A stretch of 64,000 nucleotides of DNA from Enterobacter asburiae (GCA_011754535.1 JAAQVN010000001.1:2046001-2110000), one strand, 5' to 3'. Shown: positions 1 to 10,792, counted from the stretch's first letter. Made by a program: numbers and translations. The notes: a model not told the origin generated them from the letters alone.

Positions 1-673
1 TATGCAGCGGGTCGTCTCCTGGGAGGCGCTTCTCCGCACCCCGTCCGGCGACTCGCCGGGGGTCTACTTCGCCAACCGCTCGCGCGAGGACGTGTATGCC
101 TCTGATTTGCAAAGCAAGCAGGTGGCGCTCTCAATGGCCAGCGCGCTGGGGTTACAGGACCAGACGTTGTCTCTTAACCTGCTGCCTATGACGCTGGTCA
201 ATCTCCCCAACGCCGTGGACTTTCTGCTTACCGCCATCGAAGCAAATGGTTTTGTGCCCGAGCAAATTATGGTCGAGTTCACCGAGAGCGAAGCCATTTC
301 CCGTTTCGATGAGTTCACAGACTCGGTCAGACAGTTAAAAAGTGCGGGGATCAGCGTAACGATCGATCACTTTGGTGCCGGTTTTGCCGGGCTACAGCTG
401 CTGGCCCAGTTCCAGCCGGACAGAATTAAGATTAATCGTGATCTGGTAGCGAACGTGCACAAAAGTGGTCCGCGTCAGGCTATTATTCAGGCGATTATCA
501 AATGCTGTTCTTCGCTGGAAATTCAGTTCTGCGCGGTCGGCGTGGAGAAGGCGGAAGAGTGGATGTGGCTGGAGTCTGCGGGGATTTCCCAGTTCCAGGG
601 ACATCTTTTCGCCAGCCCCCGGCACGGCGGTATTCCGGCCATTGCATGGCCAGAGAAAAAATTCGACTTTTGA
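1..673 (+). CDS. bluF: BluF, blue-light regulator, degenerate EAL domain (5' truncated by window edge)
   Basis: C-terminal 224 codons of a protein closely matching the EAL part of E. coli BluF (YcgF); the N-terminal BLUF flavin domain lies before the window, and the ATG at base 2 is internal. BluF senses blue light and antagonises the repressor BluR by direct binding instead of hydrolysing c-di-GMP. The sequence agrees with loss of catalysis: the usual DDFG motif reads DHFG ([11 protein letters not shown]), and the usual AEGVE reads AVGVE. Unlike K-12 BluF, the first motif still reads WEALL. bluR follows 188 bases downstream in the same direction, as in E. coli. Confidence 0.93.
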   Translation, partial: MQRVVSWEALLRTPSGDSPGVYFANRSREDVYASDLQSKQVALSMASALGLQDQTLSLNLLPMTLVNLPNAVDFLLTAIEANGFVPEQIMVEFTESEAISRFDEFTDSVRQLKSAGISVTIDHFGAGFAGLQLLAQFQPDRIKINRDLVANVHKSGPRQAIIQAIIKCCSSLEIQFCAVGVEKAEEWMWLESAGISQFQGHLFASPRHGGIPAIAWPEKKFDF

Positions 674-790
674 TAAAGCCGGGCGCAATTGAGTCGGTCT
701 GGCTGTACGAATGGCAAATTTTGTACAACAATGTATTAACAGATGGGTGGTGGAATGTCCCATTCACCTGGGCAAAATACGGTCTTAGTT

Positions 791-807
791 ATACAAATGG
801 TTTGTAC
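791..807. promoter_or_regulatory. Dyad upstream of bluR, possible BluR operator
   Basis: TACAAA-TGG-TTTGTA forms a perfect dyad about 55 bases before the bluR start. Two more GTAC-centred motifs lie upstream: CTGTACGAATGG near 704 and TTTTGTACAACAATG near 719. MerR-type regulators of the MlrA/CarH branch bind TGTACA-like dyads, so autoregulation by BluR is a reasonable inference. Nothing here proves binding. Confidence 0.4.
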
Positions 808-861
808 AATCTGATAAGGTTGGTGCAGTTAGGTATGGAAGTTCTGAGCGTGAGGGAGTTA

Positions 862-1593
862 ATGGCCTATTACAGTATCGGCGAAGTAGCCGAACGATGC
901 GGTATCAACCCCGTTACGCTGCGTGCCTGGCAGCGCCGTTATGGATTGTTGAAGCCGCAGCGCAGCGAAGGGGGTCATCGTCAGTTCGACGATGAAGATA
1001 TCCTGCGTATCGAAGAGATCAAGCGCCTGATGAAAAGCGGCGTTTCGGTCGGAAAAGTCAAAGCCCTGCTGGAAAACAAAGAAGTTCTGACCCAGGGTAA
1101 CTGGGCCTCGTTCCAGGAAGAGATGATGACCGTTCTGCGCTACGCCAGCCCGGCAAAGCTGCGTGCCAAAATCGGCGAATTTCGCCGCGACCACGCGATG
1201 GATGCGCTGATCGATAACATCATTTCCCCCGTCCGCCAGCGAATGAATCAGGATCAAAATACCGTACGCCACATGGCGAGCATGCTTGACGGTGTTCTGA
1301 TTGAATTCGCGATTGCAAGCCTGGCGGAGTCGCGCAAGAAAGCGGGTAACGATGCGTTGCTTATCGGCTGGGAATGCGATGACCGGACCCACCTGTGGCT
1401 GGAAGCCGCGCGCTTATCGCACAAGGGCTGGCACATTGATGTTCTGGCCGAGCCGATTGATTCCCCGCGTCCTGAGCTCTTCCCGGGGCAAAAAATCTTC
1501 GTCTGGACGGGAAAAGCGCCAACACCGCGTCAGCAGGAACAGCTCGATCACTGGCGTGAACAGGGTTTTACCGTTTCATTTCATCACTCATAA
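862..1593 (+). CDS. bluR: BluR, MerR-family repressor of the blue-light response
   Basis: 243 residues, the same length as E. coli BluR (YcgE). The N-terminal MerR helix-turn-helix ([19 protein letters not shown], then [12 protein letters not shown]) is nearly identical to BluR and MlrA. The C-terminal half is the B12-binding-like effector domain, here the surface that BluF would contact. In E. coli BluR represses ycgZ-ymgABC, which controls biofilm matrix. The start is set at MAYYSIG because homology begins there; the longer upstream reading frame has no homology. A short hairpin with a T-run follows the stop. Confidence 0.95.
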   Translation: MAYYSIGEVAERCGINPVTLRAWQRRYGLLKPQRSEGGHRQFDDEDILRIEEIKRLMKSGVSVGKVKALLENKEVLTQGNWASFQEEMMTVLRYASPAKLRAKIGEFRRDHAMDALIDNIISPVRQRMNQDQNTVRHMASMLDGVLIEFAIASLAESRKKAGNDALLIGWECDDRTHLWLEAARLSHKGWHIDVLAEPIDSPRPELFPGQKIFVWTGKAPTPRQQEQLDHWREQGFTVSFHHS

Positions 1594-1597
1594 TCAG

Positions 1598-1621
1598 AGG
1601 CCTTGAGGGCCTTTTTTTGTT
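1598..1621 (+). terminator. bluR intrinsic terminator
   Basis: AGGCC/GGCCT stem with a five-base loop followed by seven T residues, starting five bases after the bluR stop. Confidence 0.8.
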
Positions 1622-1643
1622 TTGGTCCCTTCCTGAACAAAAG

Positions 1644-1680
1644 CTATCTCAAAAATAGGCATTTCCGATGCATATTTTAC
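1644..1680. promoter_or_regulatory. OxyR-like site upstream of sufA
   Basis: CTAT-N7-ATAG-N7-CGAT occurs at 1644-1669 with exact seven-base spacing, matching the quarter-site pattern of OxyR (ATAG-N7-CTAT repeats). The E. coli suf operon is activated by OxyR from a site about 200 bases upstream of transcription start, and this site has a similar remote position. The assignment rests on pattern and context only. Confidence 0.6.
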
Positions 1681-1841
1681 TTTTCCTTTCGTCGCTGTTT
1701 CCTCCGTTCAATAATCCATTAATTTTCAAAGTATTGAACAATTAAATCCATCCCGCCCGCATCTCCTGACAGGGTCTATGCTTAATAAAAGTAGACAAAA
1801 AGGGCGGTTTAGCCGAATGCCCCTGCTGACAGAGGGTTGAA

Positions 1842-1860
1842 GTGATAATCGTTATCACTA
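1842..1860. promoter_or_regulatory. Fur box at the sufA promoter
   Basis: GTGATAATCGTTATCACTA is a near-perfect palindrome matching the Fur consensus core (GATAATNATTATC) and lies about 45 bases before sufA. In E. coli Fur-Fe represses suf here, and apo-IscR activates at an overlapping site. Confidence 0.85.
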
Positions 1861-1903
1861 ACATGGTGTTATGCCCTGATGGCTAATCAGATGAGGTGGA
1901 CCT

Positions 1904-2272
1904 ATGGAACTGCATTCAGAAACCTTCAATCCTGCCGATTTTGCCTGGCGTGGTTTAACGCTCACGCCTGCGGCGGCAGCGCATATCCACGAGCTGGTGG
2001 CGAAAAAGCCCGAGATCCTCGGCGTACGCTTAGGCGTTAAGCAGACCGGCTGCGCGGGCTTTGGCTACGTGCTGGATACCGTCACCGCACCGGAAAAAGA
2101 TGACCTGGTGTTTGAAACCGATGGCGCAAAGCTGTACGTCGCGCTACAGGCTATGCCGTTTATCGACGGTACAGAGGTGGACTACGTACGGGAAGGTTTA
2201 AACCAGTTATTCAAATTTCATAACCCGAAAGCCCAGAACGAATGCGGCTGCGGCGAAAGCTTTGGGGTATAG
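1904..2272 (+). CDS. sufA: SufA, A-type Fe-S carrier
   Basis: 122 residues, as in E. coli SufA. It is a cytosolic A-type carrier that accepts Fe-S clusters from the SufBC2D scaffold and hands them to target enzymes. The three cluster-ligand cysteines are present: Cys50 in KQTGCAGFG and the paired cysteines in the C-terminal ECGCGESFG motif. The start is supported by AGGTGG seven bases upstream. It is the first gene of a six-gene operon used when the housekeeping Isc system fails under iron starvation or oxidative stress, in agreement with the Fur and OxyR-like sites upstream. Confidence 0.97.
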   Translation: MELHSETFNPADFAWRGLTLTPAAAAHIHELVAKKPEILGVRLGVKQTGCAGFGYVLDTVTAPEKDDLVFETDGAKLYVALQAMPFIDGTEVDYVREGLNQLFKFHNPKAQNECGCGESFGV

Positions 2273-2280
2273 GCGGTACT

Positions 2281-3771
2281 ATGTCTCGTAATACTGAAGC
2301 AACGAGTGATGTAAACACCTGGAGCGGCGGACACCTCAACTATAAAGAGGGTTTTTTCACGCAGCTGCAGACCGACGAGCTGGCGAAAGGGATTAATGAA
2401 GATGTCGTGCGCGCCATCTCGGCCAAACGTAACGAGCCCGAGTGGATGCTCGAATTTCGCCTGAGCGCTTTCCGCGCCTGGCTGGAGATGGAAGAGCCGC
2501 ACTGGCTGAAAGCCCATTACGACAAACTGAACTATCAGGATTACAGCTACTACTCCGCGCCCTCCTGCGGCAGCTGTGACGATACCTGCGCTTCGCAGCC
2601 CGGCGCGGTACAGCAGACCGGTGCCGAGAACAGCTTCCTGAGTAAAGAGGTGGAAGAGGCCTTTAATCAGCTTGGCGTCCCGGTTCGCGAGGGCAAAGAG
2701 GTGGCGGTGGACGCCATTTTCGACTCCGTCTCGGTGGCGACCACCTATCGCGAAAAGCTGGCCGAGCAGGGGATTATTTTCTGCTCCTTTGGCGAAGCGA
2801 TTCATGACCATCCCGAGCTGGTGAAGAAGTACATCGGCACCGTGGTACCGAGTAACGATAACTTCTTCGCCGCGCTAAATGCCGCGGTAGCCTCTGACGG
2901 CACCTTTATCTACGTACCGAAAGGCGTGCGCTGTCCGATGGAGCTCTCCACCTATTTCCGCATTAACGCCGAAAAAACCGGCCAGTTCGAACGCACCATT
3001 CTGGTTGCGGACGAAGGCAGCTACGTCAGCTATATCGAAGGGTGTTCTGCACCGGTGCGCGACAGCTATCAGCTGCACGCTGCGGTGGTCGAGGTCATCA
3101 TTCATAAAGACGCGGAGGTGAAATACTCCACGGTGCAGAACTGGTTCCCCGGCGACGGCAACACCGGCGGTATCCTGAACTTCGTCACCAAGCGCGCGCT
3201 GTGCGAAGGTGAAAACAGCAAAATGTCCTGGACGCAGTCGGAAACCGGCTCTGCTATTACCTGGAAGTACCCGAGCTGCATCCTGCGTGGGGATAACTCC
3301 ATCGGTGAGTTTTACTCGGTGGCGCTCACCAGCGGGCATCAGCAGGCCGATACCGGCACCAAGATGATCCACATCGGTAAAAACACGAAATCTACCATCA
3401 TTTCGAAAGGGATCTCTGCCGGGCATTCCCAGAACAGCTATCGCGGGCTGGTGAAAATCATGCCGACGGCCACCAACGCGCGTAACTTCACCCAGTGTGA
3501 CTCAATGCTGATTGGCGCAGACTGCGGGGCGCATACCTTCCCTTACGTTGAGTGTCGTAACAACACGGCCCAGCTGGAGCACGAGGCGACCACGTCGCGC
3601 ATTGGGGAAGATCAGCTCTTCTACTGTCTGCAGCGTGGGATCAGTGAAGAAGATGCCATTTCGATGATTGTGAACGGCTTCTGTAAGGACGTGTTCTCTG
3701 AACTGCCGCTGGAATTTGCCGTTGAAGCACAAAAACTCCTCGCCATTAGTCTTGAACACAGCGTCGGTTAA
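2281..3771 (+). CDS. sufB: SufB, Fe-S scaffold subunit
   Basis: 496 residues when started at [10 protein letters not shown], matching the roughly 495-residue E. coli protein; an upstream in-frame start would run into sufA. SufB forms the SufBC2D scaffold with SufC and SufD and accepts persulfide sulfur from SufE. The long beta-helical core typical of the SufBD family spans about residues 150-460, with conserved stretches such as [19 protein letters not shown]. It lies 8 bases after sufA and 9 bases before sufC. Confidence 0.97.
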   Translation: MSRNTEATSDVNTWSGGHLNYKEGFFTQLQTDELAKGINEDVVRAISAKRNEPEWMLEFRLSAFRAWLEMEEPHWLKAHYDKLNYQDYSYYSAPSCGSCDDTCASQPGAVQQTGAENSFLSKEVEEAFNQLGVPVREGKEVAVDAIFDSVSVATTYREKLAEQGIIFCSFGEAIHDHPELVKKYIGTVVPSNDNFFAALNAAVASDGTFIYVPKGVRCPMELSTYFRINAEKTGQFERTILVADEGSYVSYIEGCSAPVRDSYQLHAAVVEVIIHKDAEVKYSTVQNWFPGDGNTGGILNFVTKRALCEGENSKMSWTQSETGSAITWKYPSCILRGDNSIGEFYSVALTSGHQQADTGTKMIHIGKNTKSTIISKGISAGHSQNSYRGLVKIMPTATNARNFTQCDSMLIGADCGAHTFPYVECRNNTAQLEHEATTSRIGEDQLFYCLQRGISEEDAISMIVNGFCKDVFSELPLEFAVEAQKLLAISLEHSVG

Positions 3772-3780
3772 GGAAAGCAC

Positions 3781-4527
3781 ATGTTAAGCATTAAAGATTT
3801 ACAGGTTAGCGTGGAAGAGAAAGACATCCTGCGCGGTCTCAATTTTGACGTCAAGCCGGGTGAAGTTCACGCCATTATGGGGCCTAACGGCTCCGGGAAA
3901 AGTACGCTTTCTGCAACGCTGGCGGGACGTGAAGATTACGAAGTGACTGGCGGTTCGGTCGGATTTAACGGCAAAGATCTGCTGGAGATGTCGCCGGAAG
4001 ACCGCGCGGGTGAGGGCATCTTTATGGCCTTCCAGTACCCGGTGGAAATTCCGGGCGTCAGCAACCAGTTCTTCCTCCAGACGGCGCTGAATGCGGTGCG
4101 CAAGTATCGCGGCCAGGAGGCACTGGATCGCTTCGACTTCCAGGATCTGATGGAAGAGAAGATCAAGCTGCTGAAAATGCCGGAAGACCTGCTGACCCGC
4201 TCGGTCAACGTTGGCTTTTCCGGCGGCGAGAAAAAGCGTAACGACATCCTGCAGATGGCGGTGCTGGAGCCCGAGCTGTGCATTCTGGATGAGACCGACT
4301 CCGGTCTGGATATCGACGCCCTGAAGATTGTCGCTGACGGGGTGAACGCCCTGCGCGACGGCAAGCGTTCATTCATAATCGTCACCCACTACCAGCGCAT
4401 TCTGGACTATATCAAGCCGGACTACGTGCACGTGCTTTACCAGGGACGCATTGTGAAATCCGGTGATTTTACGCTGGTTAAACAACTGGAGGAGCAGGGT
4501 TATGGCTGGCTTACCGAACAGCAGTAA
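3781..4527 (+). CDS. sufC: SufC, ABC-type ATPase of the Fe-S scaffold
   Basis: 248 residues with a complete soluble ABC ATPase: Walker A GPNGSGKST near residue 35, signature FSGGEKKR, Walker B LCILDETDSGLD and the switch histidine in IIVTHYQR. SufC has no membrane partner. Its ATP-driven dimerisation reshapes SufB-SufD so that a cluster can form at their interface. Its 3' end overlaps sufD by 26 bases, which suggests translational coupling. Confidence 0.97.
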   Translation: MLSIKDLQVSVEEKDILRGLNFDVKPGEVHAIMGPNGSGKSTLSATLAGREDYEVTGGSVGFNGKDLLEMSPEDRAGEGIFMAFQYPVEIPGVSNQFFLQTALNAVRKYRGQEALDRFDFQDLMEEKIKLLKMPEDLLTRSVNVGFSGGEKKRNDILQMAVLEPELCILDETDSGLDIDALKIVADGVNALRDGKRSFIIVTHYQRILDYIKPDYVHVLYQGRIVKSGDFTLVKQLEEQGYGWLTEQQ

Positions 4528-5773
4528 TGCACTCCAGCAGTGGCACAGGCTGTTTGAGGCGCAGGGTAATACGCGCTCCGAGCAGGCGCAGCAGCATCTC
4601 CAGCAGATGCTGCGTCTCGGCCTGCCGACGCGCAAGCATGAGAACTGGAAATACACCCCGCTCGACGGCCTGCTGAACGGCGAGTTTGTGACGCGCCTGG
4701 CGGAGATCGACCCGGCCCGGCGTGACGCTCTGGCGCTGACGGTGGATGCGGTGCGTCTGGTCTTTGTCGACGGCGTCTGGCGCCCTGAACTGAGCGACGA
4801 CGTTCAGGGGAGCGGGTTCGATATCGTGATTAGCGACGACCGCCAGAGCCTGAGCGCCCCGGTTCAGCCGGAAGTGTTTCTCCACCTGACCGAGAGCCTG
4901 GCCCGCAGCGTGACGCATATTCAGGTTAAGCGTAACCAGCGCCCGGCCAAACCGCTGCTTCTGATGCACATCACGCAGGGCGTGGAGGGCGATGAGATCA
5001 ACACCGCGCACTATCGCCATCACCTTGATCTGGCGGAGGGAGCGGAGGCCACGGTAATCGAACATTACGTCAGCCTCAACGAGACCCGCCACTTTACCGG
5101 GTCGCGGCTGACGATGAACGTCGCCGCAAATGCGCAGCTTCACCACATTAAGCTGGCGTTTGAGAATCCGCAGAGCCACCATTTTGCCCATAACGATATA
5201 GCGCTGGGTCAGGATGCCGCGGCGTACAGCCACAGCTTTCTGCTCGGCGGCGCGGTGCTGCGCCACAACACCAGCACGCAGCTTAACGGTGAAAACACCA
5301 CGCTGCGCATCAACAGCCTGGCGATGCCGGTCAAATCAGAAGTGTGCGACACGCGCACCTGGCTTGAGCACAACAAGGGCTACTGCAACAGCCGCCAGCT
5401 GCATAAAACCATCGTCAGCGATAAAGGGCGGGCGGTGTTTAACGGCCTGATTAACGTGGCCCAGCACGCCATTAAAACTGACGGGCAGATGACCAACAAC
5501 AATCTGCTGTTGGGGCGCCTGGCGGAGGTGGACACCAAACCGCAGCTGGAGATCTACGCCGATGACGTGAAATGCAGTCACGGCGCGACGGTCGGGCGGA
5601 TTGACGACGAACAGATGTTTTACCTGCGTTCCCGCGGCATCGACCGGCAGGCGGCGCAGAAAATGATTATCTACGCCTTTGCGGCGGAGCTTACGGAAGC
5701 GCTACACGATGGCGTATTGAAGCAGCAGGTGCTGGCCCGCATTGGTCAGCGTCTGCCCGGAGGCGAAGCATGA
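4502..5773 (+). CDS. sufD: SufD, Fe-S scaffold subunit
   Basis: 423 residues, the exact E. coli length, when started at [13 protein letters not shown] inside the end of sufC. SufD is a paralogue of SufB and is needed for iron entry into the SufBC2D complex. The C-terminal SufBD core includes [18 protein letters not shown] and [16 protein letters not shown]. The stop overlaps the sufS start by four bases (ATGA). Confidence 0.96.
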   Translation: MAGLPNSSNALQQWHRLFEAQGNTRSEQAQQHLQQMLRLGLPTRKHENWKYTPLDGLLNGEFVTRLAEIDPARRDALALTVDAVRLVFVDGVWRPELSDDVQGSGFDIVISDDRQSLSAPVQPEVFLHLTESLARSVTHIQVKRNQRPAKPLLLMHITQGVEGDEINTAHYRHHLDLAEGAEATVIEHYVSLNETRHFTGSRLTMNVAANAQLHHIKLAFENPQSHHFAHNDIALGQDAAAYSHSFLLGGAVLRHNTSTQLNGENTTLRINSLAMPVKSEVCDTRTWLEHNKGYCNSRQLHKTIVSDKGRAVFNGLINVAQHAIKTDGQMTNNNLLLGRLAEVDTKPQLEIYADDVKCSHGATVGRIDDEQMFYLRSRGIDRQAAQKMIIYAFAAELTEALHDGVLKQQVLARIGQRLPGGEA

Positions 5774-6990
5774 GTTTTCCTGTAGAGAAAGTGCGGGCTG
5801 ACTTCCCGGTTCTGACCCGTGAAGTGAACGGCCTGCCGCTGGCCTATCTCGACAGCGCGGCCAGCGCGCAGAAACCGAATCAGGTGGTGGATGCGGAAGC
5901 CGAGTTCTACCGCCATGGTTATGCTGCGGTGCACCGGGGTATCCATACCCTGAGCGCCGAAGCGACCCAGCGCATGGAGAACGTGCGCACGCAGGTGGCC
6001 GCTTTCCTCAATGCACGTTCGCCTGAAGAGCTGGTCTTCGTGCGCGGAACCACAGAAGGGATCAACCTTGTCGCCAACAGCTGGGGCAACGCGCAGGTCC
6101 ACGCGGGGGATAACATCCTCATCACCCAGATGGAGCACCACGCCAATATTGTGCCGTGGCAGATGCTCTGCGAGCGTGTCGGCGCACAGCTGCGGGTCAT
6201 TCCGCTGAATGAGGACGGCACGCTGCAGCTTGAGCAGCTTGACGCCTTGCTGGACGATAAAACGCGGCTGGTGGCGGTCACACAGGTCTCTAACGTGCTG
6301 GGCACCGAAAACCCGGTGGCAGAGATTATCGCAAAAGCCCATCAGGCCGGTGCGAAGGTGTTGATTGACGGCGCGCAGGCGGTAATGCACCACGCGGTGG
6401 ATGTGCAGGCGCTGGACTGCGATTTCTACGTATTCTCCGGGCATAAGCTCTATGGTCCAACCGGCATCGGCGTGCTGTATGTGAAAGAGGACATTCTGCA
6501 GGCGATGCCGCCGTGGGAAGGCGGCGGATCGATGATTGCCACCGTAAGCCTTTCGGAAGGGACAACCTATGCCCGTGCGCCGTGGCGTTTTGAGGCGGGT
6601 ACCCCCAATACCGGCGGGATTATCGGCCTGGGGGCGGCGGTGTCTTACGTTTCCGCAATCGGCCTGGACGCCATCCAGGAGTACGAACAGTTGCTGATGC
6701 ACTACGCGCTGCAGGAGCTTGCCAGCGTGCCGGATCTTACCCTGTATGGCCCGGCCGACCGCCAGGGCGTGATTGCGTTTAACCTTGGGAAACACCACGC
6801 CTATGACGTGGGCAGCTTCCTTGATAACTACGGCGTGACCGTCCGTACCGGGCACCACTGCGCCATGCCGCTGATGGCCTTTTACCAGGTACCGGCAATG
6901 TGCCGCGCGTCGCTGGTGATGTATAACACAATGGAAGAGGTCGACAGGCTGGTGGCGGGGCTTAAGCGCATTCACCAGCTGCTGGGCTAA
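5770..6990 (+). CDS. sufS: SufS, PLP-dependent cysteine desulfurase
   Basis: 406 residues, as in E. coli SufS. It is a fold-type I PLP enzyme that removes sulfur from cysteine and passes it as a persulfide to SufE. The PLP lysine lies in [13 protein letters not shown] and the persulfide cysteine in TGHHCAMPL. It is group II-like, with the shorter active-site loop that makes it dependent on SufE. The start overlaps sufD by four bases, and sufE follows 14 bases later. Confidence 0.97.
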   Translation: MSFPVEKVRADFPVLTREVNGLPLAYLDSAASAQKPNQVVDAEAEFYRHGYAAVHRGIHTLSAEATQRMENVRTQVAAFLNARSPEELVFVRGTTEGINLVANSWGNAQVHAGDNILITQMEHHANIVPWQMLCERVGAQLRVIPLNEDGTLQLEQLDALLDDKTRLVAVTQVSNVLGTENPVAEIIAKAHQAGAKVLIDGAQAVMHHAVDVQALDCDFYVFSGHKLYGPTGIGVLYVKEDILQAMPPWEGGGSMIATVSLSEGTTYARAPWRFEAGTPNTGGIIGLGAAVSYVSAIGLDAIQEYEQLLMHYALQELASVPDLTLYGPADRQGVIAFNLGKHHAYDVGSFLDNYGVTVRTGHHCAMPLMAFYQVPAMCRASLVMYNTMEEVDRLVAGLKRIHQLLG

Positions 6991-7004
6991 CGAAGAGGCA
7001 CAAG

Positions 7005-7421
7005 ATGGCAGAACTGCCGGACAGAGACAAATTGCTGCGCAACTTTGGGCGCTGCGCAAACTGGGAAGAGAAGTACCTTTATATCATCGAGCTGGGGCAG
7101 CGTCTGCCGCCGCTCGGCGAAGAGGCGCATAACCCGGAAAACATTATTCAGGGCTGCCAGAGCCAGGTGTGGATTGTGATGGAGCAGTCGGACGACGGCA
7201 CTATCGCACTGCACGGCGACAGCGATGCGGCCATTGTAAAAGGGCTGATTGCGGTGGTCTTTATTCTTTACCACCGGATGTCGGCGCAGGATATCGTTGC
7301 GTTCGATGTCCGCCCGTGGTTTGAAAAAATGGCCCTGACCCAACACCTCACCCCGTCCCGTTCCCAGGGGCTGGAAGCGATGATTCGCGCCATTCGCGCC
7401 AAAGCTGCAATCCTTAGCTAG
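7005..7421 (+). CDS. sufE: SufE, sulfur-transfer protein
   Basis: 138 residues, the standard length. SufE stimulates SufS and carries the persulfide to SufB. The acceptor residue is Cys51 in IQGCQSQVW. It is the last gene of the operon, and a hairpin with a T-run follows 28 bases after the stop. Confidence 0.97.
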   Translation: MAELPDRDKLLRNFGRCANWEEKYLYIIELGQRLPPLGEEAHNPENIIQGCQSQVWIVMEQSDDGTIALHGDSDAAIVKGLIAVVFILYHRMSAQDIVAFDVRPWFEKMALTQHLTPSRSQGLEAMIRAIRAKAAILS

Positions 7422-7449
7422 ACTTACAGAACAGCATTCATTCTGTTTC

Positions 7450-7477
7450 GCGAGGTGGTTCCCGCCTCGCTGGTTTT
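7450..7477 (+). terminator. suf operon terminator
   Basis: GCGAGG/CCTCGC stem with partly pairing interior, then TGGTTTTT. It sits between sufE and ldtE. Confidence 0.7.
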
Positions 7478-7518
7478 TCAGCTTTCTGGCGTCCTGCCAG
7501 TGAATAAGGAATCTCAGC

Positions 7519-8532
7519 ATGAAGCGCGCGTCTCTAATAACTCTATTACTCGTCAGTTCGCTCGGTACGTTTAATTCGGCCCGCGCGATGGACTATCCGT
7601 TGCCGCCCGCAGGCAGTCGCCTGATTGGGCAAAATCAAACCTACACGATACAGGAAGGGGATAATAAGCTTCAGACCATCGCCCGTCGGTTTAATACGGC
7701 GGCGCAGGTGATCCTTGAAACGAACAATACCATTGCGCCGGTGAACCCGGCACCGGGTACCGTTATCACGATTCCGTCGCAGATGCTGCTGCCGGATACC
7801 CCGCGCGAGGGCATTGTGGTGAATCTCGCTGAGCTCCGGCTCTACTACTTCCGGCCGGGAGAAAATATTGTCCAGGTCTTCCCGCTCGGCATCGGACAGC
7901 TGGGGCTGGAAACGCCGGTGAGCACCACCCGCGTAAGTCAAAAAATCCCTAATCCAACCTGGACGCCTACGGCGGGCATCAGAGCCCGTTCGCTGGCACA
8001 GGGTATTAAATTGCCTCCGGTCGTCCCGGCCGGGCCAAATAACCCGCTGGGGCGCTACGCGCTGCGTTTGGGTATTGGTAATGGGGAATATCTTATTCAC
8101 GGCACCAGCGCGCCGGACAGCGTAGGCCTGCGCGTCAGTTCAGGCTGCATGCGTATGAACGCCCCGGATATTAAAGCCCTGTTCGAACAGGTACGGGTTG
8201 GCACGCGGGTACAAATTATCAATGAGCCGGTGAAGTTCTCGGTTGAGCCGGACGGGAAGCGTTATATTGAGGTTCACCGTCCGCTGGCGCAGGTGGAGGG
8301 CGAGAACCCGCAGATTTCGCCCATTACCCACTCCGCAGAGTTTGCGACCTTTGTGTCTCAAGCCGGAAGCGACAAAGCGCTTATTGATAAAGCGCTGGCA
8401 CGCCGCGCGGGGATCCCGGTTGTCGTATCCGCGGGTAGCGGCCCGTCGGCCAGCAATAGCGTGCTGTCGGTACAGAACAGTCGGGTGTCGGCTGCGGTAG
8501 CTGAAGAGGAAGGGGAGAAGGTAACGCAGTAG
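7519..8532 (+). CDS. ldtE: LdtE, periplasmic L,D-transpeptidase
   Basis: 337 residues (E. coli LdtE/YnhG has 334). Residues 1-23 form a signal peptide ending in ARA. A LysM domain follows at about 45-92 ([17 protein letters not shown]), then a YkuD catalytic domain at about 98-232 with the HGTSAP and SSGCMRM motifs; Cys210 is the nucleophile. The enzyme makes 3-3 (DAP-DAP) cross-links in peptidoglycan. The C-terminal tail is rich in alanine and serine. It lies between suf and lpp, as in E. coli. Confidence 0.95.
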   Translation: MKRASLITLLLVSSLGTFNSARAMDYPLPPAGSRLIGQNQTYTIQEGDNKLQTIARRFNTAAQVILETNNTIAPVNPAPGTVITIPSQMLLPDTPREGIVVNLAELRLYYFRPGENIVQVFPLGIGQLGLETPVSTTRVSQKIPNPTWTPTAGIRARSLAQGIKLPPVVPAGPNNPLGRYALRLGIGNGEYLIHGTSAPDSVGLRVSSGCMRMNAPDIKALFEQVRVGTRVQIINEPVKFSVEPDGKRYIEVHRPLAQVEGENPQISPITHSAEFATFVSQAGSDKALIDKALARRAGIPVVVSAGSGPSASNSVLSVQNSRVSAAVAEEEGEKVTQ

Positions 8533-8551
8533 TCGTTTGACGCAGGCAAAA

Positions 8552-8578
8552 AAAATGGCGCACAATGTGCGCCATTTT
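8552..8578. terminator. Bidirectional terminator between ldtE and lpp
   Basis: AAAATGGCGCAC-AAT-GTGCGCCATTTT is a perfect stem flanked by A-runs on one side and T-runs on the other, so it can stop both convergent transcripts. It corresponds to the strong lpp terminator. Confidence 0.92.
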
Positions 8579-8592
8579 ATTAACAGGTACTA

Positions 8593-8841
<249 letters not shown>

Positions 8842-8873
8842 CTAGATTGAGTTAATCTCCATGTAGCGTTACA

Positions 8874-8901
8874 AGTATTACACAAACTTTTTTGGGTTGA
8901 G
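8874..8901 (-). promoter_or_regulatory. lpp promoter
   Basis: On the minus strand a TAATACT -10 element at 8874-8880 follows an AT-rich block with a -35-like CTCAAC at 8896-8901. The leader to the start codon matches the known E. coli lpp leader (TAGAGGGTATTAATA before ATG). From here to the pykF terminator (8902-9086) I see only AT-rich sequence without a gene. Confidence 0.8.
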
Positions 8902-9086
8902 AATATTTTTTTGATGGGAATACGCCTATTTTTGATCGTTCGCTCAAAGAAGCATCGAATCAGCCCTTTTTGAGTAAAAAGCTATGTAAAAAAAGGCATT
9001 TTTCATCGGATTCATCTTAGATAATTCGCAATTAAATAGAAAAACCCGATTTGCTTTTTGAATGAATTTGGCTAATGACGGTAATA

Positions 9087-9113
9087 AAAAAAGCGCCCAT
9101 TGGGCGCTTTTTA
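9087..9113. terminator. pykF terminator
   Basis: AAAAGCGCCCA/TGGGCGCTTTT, a near-perfect hairpin about 26 bases past the pykF stop, with A/T runs on both sides. Confidence 0.9.
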
Positions 9114-9138
9114 TCAAAACTAATTCGTTCCTGAATTA

Positions 9139-10551
9139 TTACAGCACGTGAACGGAGGCCGTATTGGTCGTTCCGCTTGGTACCAGCGCACCAGAAACCA
9201 TCACAACAACGTCGCCTTTCTGCGCCAGACCGCTTTCCAGAGCCAGTGCTTTACCCTGAATGTAGAAATCGTCAGTAGAGGCGATCTCTTTGACCAGGTG
9301 CGCAACCACGCCTTTGCTCAGCACCAGCTGACGTGCGGTGGTTTCGTTGGTGGTCAGGGCCAGGATGGTGGCATCCGGGAAGTATTTACGTACTGCGCGC
9401 GCAGATTTACCGCCCTGGGTCGCTACCACAATCAGTGGTGCTTCCAGTTTCTCAGCGGTTTCTACTGCACCGCGGCATACTGCTTCGGTGATGCGCAGCT
9501 TGCGGCTGTCGTTGTTGAAGTCCAGACGGCTTGTCATCACGCGGTCAGTACGTTCGCAGATGGTTGCCATGATGCCGACCGCTTCCAGAGGGTATTTCCC
9601 TTTCGCGGATTCACCGGACAGCATCACTGCATCAGTACCGTCGAGGATGGCGTTCGCCACGTCACCTGCTTCAGCGCGGGTAGGGCGTGGGTTTTTGATC
9701 ATGGAGTCCAGCATCTGCGTTGCGGTGATAACCACTTTACGCGCGCGAACACACTTCTCGATCATCATCTTCTGCGCGAAGATTACTTCTTCAACCGGGA
9801 TTTCAACGCCCAGGTCGCCACGTGCAACCATGATGCCGTCAGATGCTTCAAGGATTTCGTCGAAGTTGTTCAGGCCTTCCTGGTTTTCAATTTTGGAGAT
9901 GATCTGGATCTTCTCGCCGCCGTGCGCTTTCAGGTGCTCACGAATTTCAACCACGTCGGAACGCTTACGGATGAAGGACGCCGCAACGAAGTCAACGCCT
10001 TGTTCGCAGCCGAAGATCAGGTCCTGTTTGTCTTTCTCAGCCAGTGCCGGCAGTGCGATGGAAACGCCCGGCAGGTTAACGCCTTTGTTTTCGCCCAGGT
10101 CGCCGTTGTTCAGCACTTTACAGATAACCTTGTTGCCTTCGATAGCGGTCACTTCCATACCGATCAAACCATCGTCGACCAGCACGGTGTTACCCACGGA
10201 GAGATCGCTGGTGAAGCCTTCATAGGTTACCGCAACGATTTCGCTGTTACCGACAACGGATTTATCGGTAGTGAAGGTGAAGGTCTGGCCCGCTTTCAGA
10301 GAAACGTCGTTACCGCCTTCCAGTTTGATGGTACGGATTTCCGGACCTTTAGTATCCAGCAGAATAGCGGCTTTTTTGCCAGTCTTGCTCATCACGTTGC
10401 GCAAGTTCTGGATACGCTGACCGTGCTCAGCATAGTCACCGTGGGAGAAGTTCAGACGCATCACGTTCATGCCGGCGTCCAGCATTTTGCTCAGCATCTC
10501 TTCGGATTCGGTTTTCGGGCCGATAGTACAAACAATTTTCGTCTTTTTCAT
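9139..10551 (-). CDS. pykF: Pyruvate kinase I
   Basis: 470 residues, as in E. coli PykF, the fructose-1,6-bisphosphate-activated isozyme. It converts phosphoenolpyruvate and ADP to pyruvate and ATP, the last step of glycolysis. The N-terminal [16 protein letters not shown], the active-site [12 protein letters not shown] and the KIENQEG lysine motif are intact. It is a monocistronic gene with its own promoter, Cra site and terminator. Codon use is strongly biased towards preferred codons, as expected for an abundant enzyme. Confidence 0.98.
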   Translation of the reverse strand: MKKTKIVCTIGPKTESEEMLSKMLDAGMNVMRLNFSHGDYAEHGQRIQNLRNVMSKTGKKAAILLDTKGPEIRTIKLEGGNDVSLKAGQTFTFTTDKSVVGNSEIVAVTYEGFTSDLSVGNTVLVDDGLIGMEVTAIEGNKVICKVLNNGDLGENKGVNLPGVSIALPALAEKDKQDLIFGCEQGVDFVAASFIRKRSDVVEIREHLKAHGGEKIQIISKIENQEGLNNFDEILEASDGIMVARGDLGVEIPVEEVIFAQKMMIEKCVRARKVVITATQMLDSMIKNPRPTRAEAGDVANAILDGTDAVMLSGESAKGKYPLEAVGIMATICERTDRVMTSRLDFNNDSRKLRITEAVCRGAVETAEKLEAPLIVVATQGGKSARAVRKYFPDATILALTTNETTARQLVLSKGVVAHLVKEIASTDDFYIQGKALALESGLAQKGDVVVMVSGALVPSGTTNTASVHVL

Positions 10552-10757
10552 GACAGTCTTAGTCTTTAAGTTGGGAAGGATATGGAAATCTCGCTCCGGG
10601 GGCGCACCGCCGCGGAGTCAAACCTGTGTTGCAAAAGAGTATATGACACGCACTAAGGATAGGAGACATCAAATGAGCGTGCAGAAGAAAGTGTGCCTGA
10701 GTGTCAGCCCAACGAAGGAGAGGAGAAGTTGTACGTTGTTTTTTGTATTCCAAGCGC

Positions 10758-10769
10758 TGAAACCATTCA
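10758..10769. promoter_or_regulatory. Cra (FruR) operator of pykF
   Basis: TGAAACCATTCA fits the Cra consensus TGAAWCSNTHHW at every position. It lies just downstream of the predicted -10, where bound Cra would block pykF transcription when fructose phosphates are low. Cra repression of pykF is established in E. coli. Confidence 0.8.
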
Positions 10770-10786
10770 CCAGGGATTTGGCGCGC

Positions 10787-10792
10787 ATTATA
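10787..10792 (-). promoter_or_regulatory. pykF promoter -10 element
   Basis: TATAAT read on the minus strand, about 235 bases before the pykF start; the -35 is weak. The leader between them (10552-10780) contains no convincing gene. The 109-codon plus-strand reading frame that crosses it has no recognisable features. Confidence 0.65.

Noticed and set aside
502..1593. Long plus-strand frame running into bluR from inside bluF
   Set aside because: Homology to BluR starts only at MAYYSIGEV (862); the upstream part is a frame-shifted reading of bluF.
9148..10569. 473-codon open frame opposite pykF
   Set aside because: It is the antisense shadow of a highly biased gene; pykF itself matches pyruvate kinase over its whole length.
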